Below the pieces are notes generated by a model that was given only the letters and a program-made list of their open reading frames with translations, was not told where the DNA came from and did not search any database. Source: Paramacrobiotus richtersi (Eukaryota; Tardigrada; Eutardigrada; Parachela; Macrobiotidae). From it: a stretch of 22,348 nt of DNA. Shown piece after piece: positions 9,509 to 19,734 of the stretch. Each line of letters starts with the position of its first letter. Positions within the stretch are counted from its first letter, which is position 1. The stretch covers positions 1 to 22,348 of the forward strand of contig JAQGAU010000960.1 of NCBI GenBank assembly GCA_034698045.1. Direction: 5' to 3'. Both the position numbers and the translations under genes were made by a program.

Positions 9509-12402
9509 TCAGCAAAGTGATCCGAGCTTCTTGTCCTTCTGGAACATAGATAAATCTCTGCACAGCGAAAGTGGCAGAACTCTCTCAGCGCCACTCATAA
9601 CACTGTTGGGCGTAGCTGTTGGCTTTTCATCATGATGCAACATCTCCACTACATACTTCAGAAATCCTTGAAACATATCCCGACATAGTTTATTCGGCGC
9701 TGAATAGTACTCTATGTCTCTGAACACAGATAACTCTGGATTTCCGTCGGACAAAACCATTCGACCTTTCTGACACACAGTGATAACTGCGTCAGCGGAA
9801 AGTGAAACAGCATTCTGTGTAGGCACTGCTGTTCCGTTTTCTCTAAGTAGGTGCTCGTGCAGAGTTTTCGCCATAATACGACAACGATAGCTACCATCTG
9901 AACGGAAAAAGAATGTCGTAGATTTCGTCGCCATAGCATCTGTTTCTGAGAAGTTTATCGTGGTTCCAGTGCAGTTCAGATACAATGGTTGGCTGTCCGA
10001 ACAAACCAGGAAATCCTCTATCCAGCTGTCAACCGGAATGAGTGCAGTGCTGGAACTGACTGACGTGTAGCTCATACGAAAGAATTGCTGTCCGTAAATG
10101 AACTTCAAAAGTTCCAGAAATTTCATTCGGCACCTGGAGGTCAAATCGCTTTCCAGGGTCAAGTTAGTACCAACTGCTGCTTCGGCATCCCACACATCAA
10201 CAGTTAAATGTCCTTCTCTACAGAGTGCTGTTATAGTTCCAGGAAGGCTCTGCTCTACGAGACCTCTCTCGGCCATTTCCAGAATTTTTACATGGATTTG
10301 GTAAAAGGCGTTGCGACAGCGTAAGCTATTGTCAACGGAAATGGCAAGGTTTGTGGCATCCGTGGCTCCGATATCAGGTTCAGTTGTAGTCCAGTTTTTT
10401 TTGCCAGTACACGATATTCTAATCGGTTCCGCCTTAGCGCAAAATGCACGTCCAGTATCGATTACTGGCACTGACGAGCCTAAGACGATACATCATTTTT
10501 AAAATCGTCGAGACAGTTCTGATCGTGTCGTCAGTACTACGGATACTTTCACCAGCCCTCGAAATCTATGTGGCAATGTCGCAAAGAACCTTAATTACTG
10601 CATATAAATGTGCACAGATAGAAATACGGAGATTAGATATGTAGAAGATACGGCAAAACTGTGGTGATTCATAATTTAACACAGTGCGACAATTCAGCTT
10701 TGAAAAAATTCGTTAATTCTTACAGTTACTGTTCGAATCCATTGGTAATCTGGAATCATCTCTCCGCATGAAAGAAAGTATTCTGAATGAATCTCCAAGA
10801 TCAAAAAGGCTAAGGAAAAAACCTTGCCATGTTAAATCGACGTCCCCACATGTAACAAAAACTCCGCTCTTGTATTTTGCTTCACGAAGTTTGATTGCCC
10901 AACGAACGAAACCTTTAGCTTCGCAACATGAGCAGAACGAACGAGCAGAGAACGAGAGAGAGCCACCTCGTTTAACAAAGCAAAAATTGTTGCGGCTAAA
11001 GTTAAACGTATAAGTGTGCCGGTCTGGGGACGAAACTGTATCGAGTACTTCGTCAGGGATAGCTGTTAAATTGTTCTCCTGTAGCTGTAGACTAACCAGC
11101 TCCATTTTGAAGTTCGTACCGCTGCGACGCAAGAACCGGAGCTTAGGTGTTTGACAACAAAGGGTCAGCGACTTCTGCAATTTGAAGTGGTCGATCAAAC
11201 TTGGCCTTCAGTAACTACCTTCGCGATAGTTCAATAAATTTTTCTTAATCTTTACAAAGTTAAATACAAACTGGTTTGTGGCCACAATTGGCCAGTACTA
11301 GTATCTGCCTATGTACATAATGTAGCATATAATTATTATGTACGTACACTTATGGACACTTAATACATTATTCTGTTAGTCGTAATTATCAATGCATCTG
11401 GCCCTAAGATCGTATGGCGTGGGTTCGATTCCCACCGTGAGTAACTTTTATCTAAATTTCTATTTCGAAAATCAACCAAAAATATTATACAATTCAAAAA
11501 ACCAAACAATTTATAATAGCCAGTCAGCAGGACTTAATTGTCCTGTTGTAAGTGCCTTTACCAAGGCTTTGGCTACTTCGGTGCTATAATAATAATAGTA
11601 ATAATAATATTGTATATTTCATATTACTCTAACTACGTAAGTACTAATAATCGTAAGTCAAGAATGCAGCACCGTTTTTAGATAGTTACATACACCTGTA
11701 CAGATACCTAAGCCGTCGGACAACCTTTACACGAAACTGTTACAAAAACATTACGATACCTACCAAACTACTCGCAATAGGCTGAATGATCGACCAGTCA
11801 ATCTTTTGCAGTTTATTATAGCTCAAGTCCAACTTTGTGAGCGTTGATTTTGCCGCCGCATCCACCACGGGACTGGTCGAAAGACTCATATGTAAAAATG
11901 TTTCTAAGGCAAGGGCACGTATGTCATTTTCTCGAAGGTTCAGACTTTTCAGTGATAGAAAACCGCGGAATAAGTCAGCGTCAAGATAGCCGACCTTACT
12001 GAATGAGATCTGCAAATCCGTAAGGTGGGCTTTTACATAATGCAAGAAATTCTCAAACGCTGGCCTCTTGTCATCGTCTGACCGAAATCCCTTTAAATGG
12101 ACCGTCCCCAGACTCCATAAAGCGGGCGCTGGTGGGCAACTGCTACGCAAAATATTACAGTAGGTCCGTGACTCGAAATCGGTGCAATATATGTCCAGAA
12201 AAGTAACGCTATCCGGTATCAAAGCGACATTGAATGTGGCAGGGAAGTCAAGATCAACGTTGCCACATGTCAGTATGGAATCGTCATATGAACAGTCAGG
12301 ATTCGGCAGACAGTTGGACAATCCTACACACAATGCAATACGTAAGAAGCAGTGCAAACGATAATATTTCACAAAATTCAAAAGGAGAGTAAAGTCTTCC
12401 AT
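9509..12402 (-). CDS. LRR-A: predicted secreted leucine-rich-repeat protein with four Cys-bounded modules
   Basis: Exons 12402-11764, 11174-10724 and 10479-9509 (639+451+971 nt) sum to 2061 nt, or 686 codons plus stop. The donors are TTG|GTAGGT (phase 0) and T|GTAAGA (phase 1), and the acceptors are TTGCAG|AAG and CTTAG|GC. The second junction splits a cysteine codon, as in LRR-B. The ATG precedes a hydrophobic segment (about residues 10-30, signal-like). Then come an LRR N-cap (CLPNPDC, LTC), LRRs such as LKSLNLRENDI, LTKLDLSYNKLQKI and LVSLQLQENNLTAIP, and a C-cap with CSCCEAKGFVRW. Residues 377-670 hold four modules bounded by cysteines at 377, 450, 523, 599 and 670. NxT/S sequons are frequent and no transmembrane segment follows. 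The role is unknown; an extracellular binding protein is the natural inference. Confidence 0.87.
11390..11450 (+). other. tRNA T-arm-like (B box) remnant
   Basis: GTGGGTTCGATTCCCAC near 11417-11433 forms a perfect 5-bp T-arm with the loop TTCGATT. I find no matching D-arm or acceptor stem upstream, so this is not a functional tRNA. It may be a degraded tRNA or tRNA-derived SINE. It sits in the first intron of LRR-A. Confidence 0.4.
11586..11613. repeat. ATA/ATT trinucleotide microsatellite
   Basis: A short run of ATAATAATA units with one interruption in intron 1 of LRR-A. Confidence 0.6.
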
Positions 12403-12638
12403 GGCGTTTCTTTTTCGGGTTGCATGTAATTACGGAGATTGCCGCATAGGTATGAACTGGACAGCAAAAGTTCTAGAAAATACGTAACACAGGGAGTTTA
12501 ACTGCAAGCACAGAATTGGGTACCAGGCAAATGACTATTCCTCTGCAAGTATTCGATGCAGTTTAAATACGTTATGCTTTTGTACACTTGATGACATGTG
12601 ACAAGTTGCATAAGCGAAAAACCAAAAACAGTTGCTTA

Positions 12639-12651
12639 CTGCCTAGGAGCG
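12639..12651 (-). promoter_or_regulatory. Conserved upstream block of LRR-A
   Basis: CTGCCTAGGAGCG (plus-strand reading) is shared with the same relative place upstream of LRR-B, within a region of weaker similarity of about 90 bp. It may be promoter or 5' UTR sequence kept since duplication. Confidence 0.35.
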
Positions 12652-12699
12652 ATCTAAACAGCAAACGCATAACCGATGGAATTGCATCGTTAATTTTTA

Positions 12700-13978
12700 C
12701 AAAAAGTTGTTTTCTACTGCCATGAAACCGGAATTGTCAGTGCTTGGTCATACACTGTAGTATGCATGCAACAGCATAATCGCTGTGTCGATGCGATACC
12801 GCTGATTTGGGTAAATATTAGAAAACTGGGCACAACGCAGCAAAGCACACTTTTTAGGCAGGGCAGAATAATTCGCGATATGACGATATTTCTAACCAAC
12901 AAAAAAGGCACAGCCAACACAAACCACCGAAAATGTTACACGAAGTTGGATACTAATAATTACGACGCGGGATGCAGCTTCCGCGGCACCAAGGCTCTAT
13001 CCTGGTCACATCTGGCGGCAGGCTACTTCGACAATGCGCACAGTTGTTGAACAGTTTTATTAATATGTAAATCCTTGCACTCAGTGCCAGGGACAATTTA
13101 GAGGGGCCCGAGGGGCCAAGGCCCCCCACTACCCGGTATGCTGTGGGTGGGTTCGCCAAAATTTAAGAGAAGGGGGAATCCTTTTGTCGGAGTTCCCGGG
13201 AGCCCCATAAAAACCGGTCTAAATTAGCCACTGCTGAATGCTGTTGTTACTTGATCATTCGACAAATGCTATGCATGCACATATGGTAATGAGTCGCACA
13301 ACGGAGAGATGAGAAGGAATTCGAAGCCATTTCGTTCCTATAATACTTCAACTGGAAGACCACACAACCATACAGCTTTCAGGGATGGACCGGAGTTAAA
13401 GACGAAGGAAACCAGTTCAACAAACAACAACGGAAAACTCTTAATGAAGAAATCTGTGTACCGTACTGTTTGGTCCGTACACGACGCAATGAAATCGCGT
13501 AGACGATCTCGACGAGGCATATTGGGACAACGTGGCGTGAAAAATCCATATATCAGGGTCATATAAAACGATCAAACAATCTTATGAGAAGGAGATTTGG
13601 GTTTTTTTTCTTGCAGTGCCGTTTTTTAAGTGAATTATACAATTACAATTGCCTGTGCACGGCACTTTGTCTGACATGCCGCATCTTTACGTTGCAAGAC
13701 CAGGCACACACTCATGCAGACTGCTAAAACCGTAGCGAAGCGACCTCTACCCGCTGCATATGCTTACGAAATGATTTCGAGAACAACGTTCCAAGTGTTC
13801 TCATTCGACAACACAGCTACAGATCGTAAGTTGTGGTCTTTCATACCGTTGAAGCTGCTGCCTGAGTTCGCTCATACGATACCACTTCGGGGCGTGGTCA
13901 GCTGGAATCGAACCGCGAATTAATCTGACACAAGTGACAAAACAAATAGCTGCCAACCTTTTTGGCAACATAAACGGC
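12700..13978. other. Spacer between DGAT2-like gene and LRR-A
   Basis: No coding gene is supported. It contains the hAT-like MITE at 13082-13233. Near 13900 the minus strand has GGTTCGATTCC, a tRNA B-box-like sequence without an acceptor stem. Open frames at 13309-13566 on both strands are basic or low-complexity and not recognised. Confidence 0.45.
13082..13233. mobile_element. Short hAT-like non-autonomous element (MITE)
   Basis: The 152-bp segment starts CAGTGCC and ends with the complement of CAGTGG. Both ends share a following AATTTAGA, giving imperfect terminal inverted repeats. The interior is unusually G/C-rich (GGGGCCCGAGGGGCC followed by a C-run), as in many hAT MITEs with CAGTG ends. 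No 8-bp target-site duplication is evident (CTTGCACT left, CTGAATGC right), so the call is tentative. Confidence 0.45.
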
Positions 13979-15882
13979 TCAATCAATAAAAGAAATCCGG
14001 GCATCAGGATAACCGTAACTAGCTTTGTGGTTGTCAAAAAGTTCTCGAAGATCGTTCAGGTACCTTTTGTGCAACCCATCAATCTCGGTCTGAAAATAAG
14101 CCAACGTTTTGATTGCTCTTAAGGGGATTTTCCTTTACTTTCAGTGTGTTTTTTTGGGGGATGTTCCGTGTGCGCAGTCTGAATCGATAAAACAGGATAC
14201 GGTATTGGTTATGATGGTAAAAAGATCAACATGCATGAACGTGTACCGAAAGTCTCGTTTTAAACCGATTCATTTGAAACTTGGATGAAAAATTTATATA
14301 TACATGAAGATTGTTTTGAACCAAAACCAGCCTTCCAATATTTTTTTGAAATTTTAAAACGAATTTTAAAACCTGGAAATTCGTTTTACAATTTCAGAAA
14401 AATGTTGGAAAGCTGGTTTTGGTTCAAAACAATCTTCATGTATATAAGCATTTTTCATCCAAGTTTCAAATGAATCGGTCCAAAACGAGACTTTTGGTGC
14501 ACGGGTTTGTGTTTAAACTTTTTTCAGGGATTGAGCAACAGCCGGATGTTGCGCGCACTATTCGTTTTCACATTCACGCATATTGGTCTTTTGACCACCA
14601 AAACCAATACCGTATCATGTTTTATCGATTTAGACTGCGCACACGCAATATTCGCCCCAAAACATCTGAAACTAAAAGAAAATCGCCTTAACAGATAAGC
14701 AGTTCTAACCCAATAACAACAGGAACTAAAAACAAACATATAGCATTTTACCTGGGTTGGATCTGGGCTCTTCTCAACTGGGATAGGCGCGCCCATAACA
14801 ACCGTCAGTGGTTTTCGATGCGGCATTAACCCTTTGCCCCAAAAGAGCCCGTTTCCGACGACTATGGTTGGGCAGCAGCCCACTTTCCGTTGTATGAAGC
14901 GCAACACTCGGTCCATCCGGCTTCCCTTGAGAACAGCCACCCGATAGAGATCATTTTCTCCAGAAGTGAACATGGGTACAAGGCATGCTCTGTAAGGAAT
15001 ATCCCGCTTAGCACTAAACTGCACTTTGAAAATTTAAAATTTTTTAACAGGCAGGCCGGCACTAAACCAAAAATTACACAGTCAGTGCATAAAAAAGGGA
15101 ACAGCACTGCTTTCTTAAACACCTTAGCTCTACGACCGCTGGACCTACCCATGTTGAATGGCAACTTTAACAAATCCTGCAGTGAAAGAGAATATGATAT
15201 TGCACCGCTCTGCATTAGAAAGCAGAATATCTTCTCCACATTACGCAGAGTATTTGCACCTTTCTTCTTATTGAGCACTTGTTTCACATGCTGGCTGTCC
15301 ATCTCAAACAGCTCTCTGGCCCCACCCACAACAATCCCCACCGCCGATCCAGGTCCACGGTTCAGCACATAATCGATGCCCTCCCGACTCACATCACACA
15401 TTCCAAAGCCCATGAACCATTCTCGCAACAGTGGCATTTGCAGCGCCAATTTTAGCACTGATAGACGTACATCTATTCCCGGAAACAAGTGGCGAAATCC
15501 CAGACAATCCAACAGCAGACAATTGGTGCCGAATACAATACTGCCATGAGGATGTACTCCAATAACGTACTTATAAGTTATATCGCGGATCGAGTTCGGC
15601 TGTCTTAATCAAGCGCATAGGGAAATAACCACAAGCCCACTTCCAGGGAGGAAAGTTACTCACCCAGTGCAGTTTGCGTCCACCTCGGGAACACTGATCC
15701 CAGTCGTAAATGTACCAGATGCTGTATAATATTGTGAAATAACGGAGTGGTGTGAAAAGTAGGAAAATGAGCAGAGCAGGACTGCAAAATCCCAGAAATA
15801 AGATCAGAAATATGACAATCGCCAGAGCGGTGCTTTGCAGGGAACGGTTTGCCGTTTCTCTTTCAGCGAGCGGTGTTAACAT
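13979..15882 (-). CDS. DGAT2/MOGAT-family acyl-CoA:acylglycerol acyltransferase, with a 1-nt frameshift
   Basis: Exons 15882-15260, 15023-14752 and 14089-13979 total 1006 nt. Allowing for one extra base, this gives 334 residues, the usual length for this family. These ER membrane enzymes acylate mono- or diacylglycerol. The ATG leads to a hydrophobic hairpin (~20-55), then YDWDQCSRGGRKLHW, YFPMRLIKTAELDP, the active-site HPHG (15554-15543), VVGGARE, MDSQHVKQVLNKKKG, FTSGENDLY, GNGLFWGKG, GAPIPVEKSPDPTQ and the C-terminal LHKRYLNDLRELFDNHK. The frame slips between DPRYN and YKYVIGVHPHG (about 15572-15585), so the first frame stops at TAA 15573-15571. A GT-AG pair around that segment (GTGAGT to TATAAG, 94 nt) would restore the frame but delete conserved residues. 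The cause may be an assembly error, a real mutation or unusual splicing. DGAT2 and MOGAT cannot be told apart here. Confidence 0.85.
14119..14691. mobile_element. Foldback MITE with TTAA target duplication in the last DGAT2 intron
   Basis: The element occupies 14123-14687 and is flanked by TTAA at 14119-14122 and 14688-14691. It is almost entirely an inverted repeat. The left arm (14123 to about 14372) matches the reverse complement of the right arm (about 14376-14687) at roughly 85-90% by eye, with ends GGGGATTTTC and GAAAATCGCC. The right arm carries about 65-70 extra bases at about 14504-14570. TTAA duplications are typical of piggyBac-type transposition. The related intron next to the orphan exon at 2154 has one TTAA and no element, an empty site. 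No transposase is encoded. Confidence 0.8.
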
Positions 15883-15889
15883 GACGCTG

Positions 15890-16705
15890 CGCGAGAATTA
15901 AGTTTAAACCATGTAGCGCAGCTCTGTTTCTGTGAATGTTGCAAATTGCGATGTTTTTTGATTCTCTTTGCAGGGCACTGTAGCTTCAATCGACTAGCAG
16001 CTGTTCCGATGTGCACTAACCTCTTTTATATGCCTGTGGCGTTTCAGTTAAAACATGAAAATGTACTGCATCTCTACTGCTGATATGTACGTATTTCCAC
16101 CCAATTAAGTACCAAAATACGAATACGTACAGTATTTTGCAACATATAAAGACAAACCTGATCGCTGCTCTTATAAAACCGGTATAGAAATTGCCCGCCA
16201 TGAGCATCGCAGAAATAATATTCTCAACAACAAGTTCGAAAATAAAACTTATTCATTATCGCTAATCATTCCTCGACTACATGTACATACAGATATTATT
16301 GCGTTATGAGGTAATTTTAAAGTATTGACAGAAGAAAGACAAGTCACAGGATCAGCGAGAACGCATCTGATCGGTCTCAACTCGCGAGAAATTTCCGGCG
16401 AGATCTCGCATGTGGTATCACGGATATCTGACCTTTGGGCCGGCTTCGTGGAAAGTAATTCAACAAATAGAATCCGGAAAGGCTTGTTTTTTTCGATACT
16501 TCTATTTCACGACTCACAAGGTTTCGTAAAGATATCATAAATTCTCATTCAAACGTTAGAGCGTGGCTGAACGACCTAATCCCGCTCGGTTTTACTTACA
16601 ACATGTTCCTCTAGGGAGAGATCAATGAGGACTGATCCAGCCGCCAACGCTAGGGCGAACCACTGTTATTAGGTAAGAAGCACACTGCCAGAGTCACAGT
16701 CAGTA
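15890..16705. other. Spacer upstream of the DGAT2-like gene
   Basis: This should contain the DGAT2 promoter on the minus strand and the end of the GPCR 3' UTR. A 63-residue hydrophobic open frame with a real ATG (16207-16016, minus) is present, but it has no recognisable domain and I do not call it a gene. Nothing else stands out. Confidence 0.4.
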
Positions 16706-16710
16706 CACGC

Positions 16711-16716
16711 TTTATT
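16711..16716 (-). promoter_or_regulatory. AATAAA polyadenylation signal of the GPCR gene
   Basis: On the minus strand AATAAA lies about 300 bp beyond the GPCR stop and is the first clear signal after it. Confidence 0.45.
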
Positions 16717-17014
16717 CAGTGATACACAAATCGCCGTAGATAGGAGACACAGCAGAAAATACTCAACTAAAACACCTTCAGAACTACAGTAAGAGCGCGT
16801 AAAAGTGAGAATGAATTGTGAGGCTCTCCGACAAGGCAAAGCCGGCAGTTGGCTGTGCTAAAACTTTTTCAAGATGTCTGACCGGGCCTTCTCCGGAAAA
16901 TGAGAGAACGGGTGAAATGACAGAACAATAGAGAAAACGGGTAATTATGTACGCAATAATTAAGAACATAGAGACAGCAACCATTAAATTATTGTTTGTT
17001 TCAGTATGCTTACA

Positions 17015-18037
17015 CTATGATTTCGAAAGCAGTTTTCGATCTGCTCTCATGGCACTAGAGATCTCTTGTCGAAGCTCTGGTATCGCAATACCAAATAAGA
17101 CGGGCTCCAAAGCAGCGTGTAACAATTTCAGAATGCGGGCTACTGGAAGAAAATGTGTGCTGTTCAGATATGATCCAGCCATAAAGTATAGGTTCATTGG
17201 TGTCCAGCAGATCAGAATGCTCAGTGTCATCAGTGACAGCAACGTAAACGGCATACAGGGACGTCTTCTAAACGGTGGATGACTCAGCGGCTTGGACTGT
17301 TCCCGTGTGGGCAAACCATTCAGAGAATTGCTTCCGTCGTCGAACGAAGTGACCACTACAACAGGAACCACTTTCCTCCTACCAATCCATTCAGCGACGA
17401 AGTAAGGATAGCTAAATATAACCACAAATTCCGGTAAGATGTGAAATAACCATGTATACGCGGGGAGCCACGGGGATTGAATGGACGGTCTCTTGCTTGT
17501 TGTACAAAAGAGATTGTCCATTTGGTCCAAGCGAAAAACCGTTTCGACTGTAATCGCTGGAATGACGAACAGTAAAATCAACATCCAGCTTGATAAACTA
17601 ATGATCACTGCTACTTTTTTGGTATGATGCGTTCGGTAGCAGAACGGGAAAGCGATTGCCCATGTTCGGTTTACTGAGATAAACATGTGTGATAACGAGA
17701 CAGGTGCCGTCAGCGTAGAGAGAAAACGGACAAGGGTACAGTACTGCGGCCAGTACTTCATGGGAAAGAGATTCTTTGCTTGCAGCACCCAGGGGTTTAG
17801 TGGAAACAATGTGCTTAACAGGTTAGCTACTAAGAGATTGATTACATAGATATCAAAGGGCTTTAGAGTACTCCGGACCCGAAAATAAAAACAAAGTAGC
17901 AGAACGTTGCCGGCCAGCGATAAAATGCATGAAGTAGACGCCAAACTTATTAGATATGAGAAGCCTTCAGTGCGGTTAGTCGACATATTCGTGTACATGG
18001 TCGCGTTTATCATTGAATGGTTTGGTAGTATTTCCAT
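17015..18037 (-). CDS. Atypical class A (rhodopsin-like) G-protein-coupled receptor
   Basis: A single uninterrupted frame of 340 residues runs from the ATG at 18037 to a TAG. The N-terminus has four NxS/T sequons (6, 11, 17, 21). Seven hydrophobic segments follow: TM1 with GN (43-44), TM2 with NLLVANLL, TM3 after C100, TM4 with SW, TM5 with a proline, TM6 with CWTP and TM7 with EPVLFGIAIPELRQ. Three signature residues deviate: the TM2 aspartate is asparagine (N72), DRY is NRT (123-125, in SVNRTWAIAFPF) and NPxxY is EPVLF. The third loop is serine/proline rich. Class A receptors sense extracellular ligands and couple to G proteins; the ligand cannot be deduced. A second copy of the 3' part lies at the right edge, so this belongs to a local family. 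An upstream TTG would add ten residues, but the ATG is preferred. Confidence 0.92.
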   Translation of the reverse strand: MEILPNHSMINATMYTNMSTNRTEGFSYLISLASTSCILSLAGNVLLLCFYFRVRSTLKPFDIYVINLLVANLLSTLFPLNPWVLQAKNLFPMKYWPQYCTLVRFLSTLTAPVSLSHMFISVNRTWAIAFPFCYRTHHTKKVAVIISLSSWMLILLFVIPAITVETVFRLDQMDNLFCTTSKRPSIQSPWLPAYTWLFHILPEFVVIFSYPYFVAEWIGRRKVVPVVVVTSFDDGSNSLNGLPTREQSKPLSHPPFRRRPCMPFTLLSLMTLSILICWTPMNLYFMAGSYLNSTHFLPVARILKLLHAALEPVLFGIAIPELRQEISSAMRADRKLLSKS

Positions 18038-18158
18038 TGCATTCAAACTACATCTGCAACAGACCAACTGACAGGATCAGAACCGTTATATCGGAATGTT
18101 TGCGTTTTGTTTCATGGACGGTATCAACAATTAATTGATACTTCGCCTGGACCTGCAA

Positions 18159-18325
18159 TCAAGTCCCTTCTATCTGCAGCGCACAGAACAACACCGGAAA
18201 TTAAGTCCCCCTTCCTATAGTATCCAGGAAATTACTCAGTTAAGTTCTCTTTACCTGCAGCGCCCAGAATATCACCGGCATTTAGGTCCACCTTATTCAG
18301 TCCGTCTCGGCAATTATGGCTTCCT
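18159..18325 (+). repeat. Two-copy 81-bp direct repeat upstream of the GPCR
   Basis: CTGCAGCGCACAGAA at 18174 recurs as CTGCAGCGCCCAGAA at 18255. The neighbouring sequence (CACCGG, then A/G-AAGTCC or TAGGTCC) repeats with the same 81-bp spacing. The plus strand is open across both (64 residues, with YLQR and a PP-containing motif repeated every 27). It may be a minisatellite or a remnant of a repetitive coding sequence. It lies 120-290 bp upstream of the GPCR start. Confidence 0.6.
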
Positions 18326-18329
18326 GTAG

Positions 18330-19734
18330 ACGATACCACCGGCTGTTAAAACGACAATGTGCAATTCGGATACTGGTAACAGTGGTGGCGGAACTTGGAT
18401 CGCCACGATTGTCAGGTTATAATAGGTCATTGCGGTAACCAAGCGTGCGCAAGGGCTACGTTTTTACCGGTGGTTACAGGGGGACCCGGCAAACAGGTCC
18501 CGGGGGACTTTTCGGCGGGGGGGCTATATTTCCGATCACACTTGTCACACGAGTCCACCGGATGAAATTGTTGCAGAAAATGCCAGGGGACGATCGCGGG
18601 TTCTTAGTTCTTATAACTGCGATAAATGTCCAGAGCAGACTGAGCTGATAACTGACGACCAGCAGTACGCTCAGCCGGTTCAATGTCGTGGGCTGATGGG
18701 GCACCGTCTTTTATTCCTTTTGTAAACTAGCATAGTAAGCTTGTAAGCTCAAAAGCTCAGCATTCGGGCTACTTCCGTGGTGGCAACAACAACAAGACGA
18801 AACCATCTTTTGTGTCAGATGCTCGTTATGGGGTGTCTAAAGCTGCTGGCTTTTCAGATGCTCTAAGGGTGCTTTGTTAATTTTACATAGTCGTACCGGT
18901 AATCAGCGTCTCGTAACCTTTAGGGCGAACTGTGGTTAAGTGATTGTTCACGTGGTCCAGTAATTGTTTCTCAAAAGAAACCTTCAGCCTGCTTTGCTTA
19001 AAAGTGTAGCATTAGCGCACCACCTGTTTCGGATTATATTCTAATGACCTTTCCCCATTGCCAGCATCGAAGTGCACATTTACGACAGCTGTGGGAGTTG
19101 GCACGATCACCTGAACGCACGAACTTGGGATGAGCAGAGGTGACCCGAGTTCGACCGAAGCGGCGGGGGCAGCAGAAAGACTTGTTCGCATGACCCAAAT
19201 TGCCGAAAACGGTAAAACATTTTGACCGATTTTCTTTTCTCGTCAGAACCGACAATCAACATCTTCGTCAAACAATAGAAGAAATTCCCGCCAAAACCAA
19301 AAACCGTTTTTCCTCAGCAGCTATAGGGCTGCATCCGGTGCTTTGTTATACGCACTGCCCGTGGCCAGAAAGTGAAAATTTGTGGTTTGACGCTTGCATA
19401 ACATGTCAATAAGAGCCATATTGTGCCTCTAACAATTGTAAGCGCAACGTCTGGTTGTCGCGGAATGACGGCGAACGGTTTAAACACATGTTCTTCTAAA
19501 GGAATTGAATGTGTCACCCAAAATTCTAGAAATCTCTATCACTAATGCACATATACCGGGTGCGGCGCACCGAATGGTGATGTAGAATTTTGCAGATCTT
19601 AAACCAGCGACACAGGATAGAGATCACTTGCATACTGGAAATGAAAGAGCTACTTGTAATTCAACCACCAATTCTTATGCATAAAAATTGTTAATAATTT
19701 AATTCCAAGAACTATTTACTATCATAACTACCTA
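18330..19734. other. Spacer between the GPCR and the LINE
   Basis: No gene recognised. A GC-rich patch at about 18470-18530 can fold (GGGACC paired with GGTCCC). Positions 18638-18712 resemble 915-965 and may be copies of one dispersed element. Other open frames are short and match nothing. Confidence 0.45.

Noticed and set aside
11390-11450. A tRNA gene
   Set aside because: Only the T-arm is convincing. No D-arm, acceptor stem or plausible anticodon arm could be folded around it.
14862-15260. Open frame continuing past the second DGAT2 exon junction
   Set aside because: After NKKKG the reading continues into the intron (donor G|GTGCAA). The protein resumes at 15023 with FSAKRDIPYRACLVPMF.
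16016-16207. Small membrane protein upstream of the DGAT2-like gene
   Set aside because: It has an ATG and a hydrophobic stretch, but 63 codons in AT-rich DNA without homology or context is not enough.
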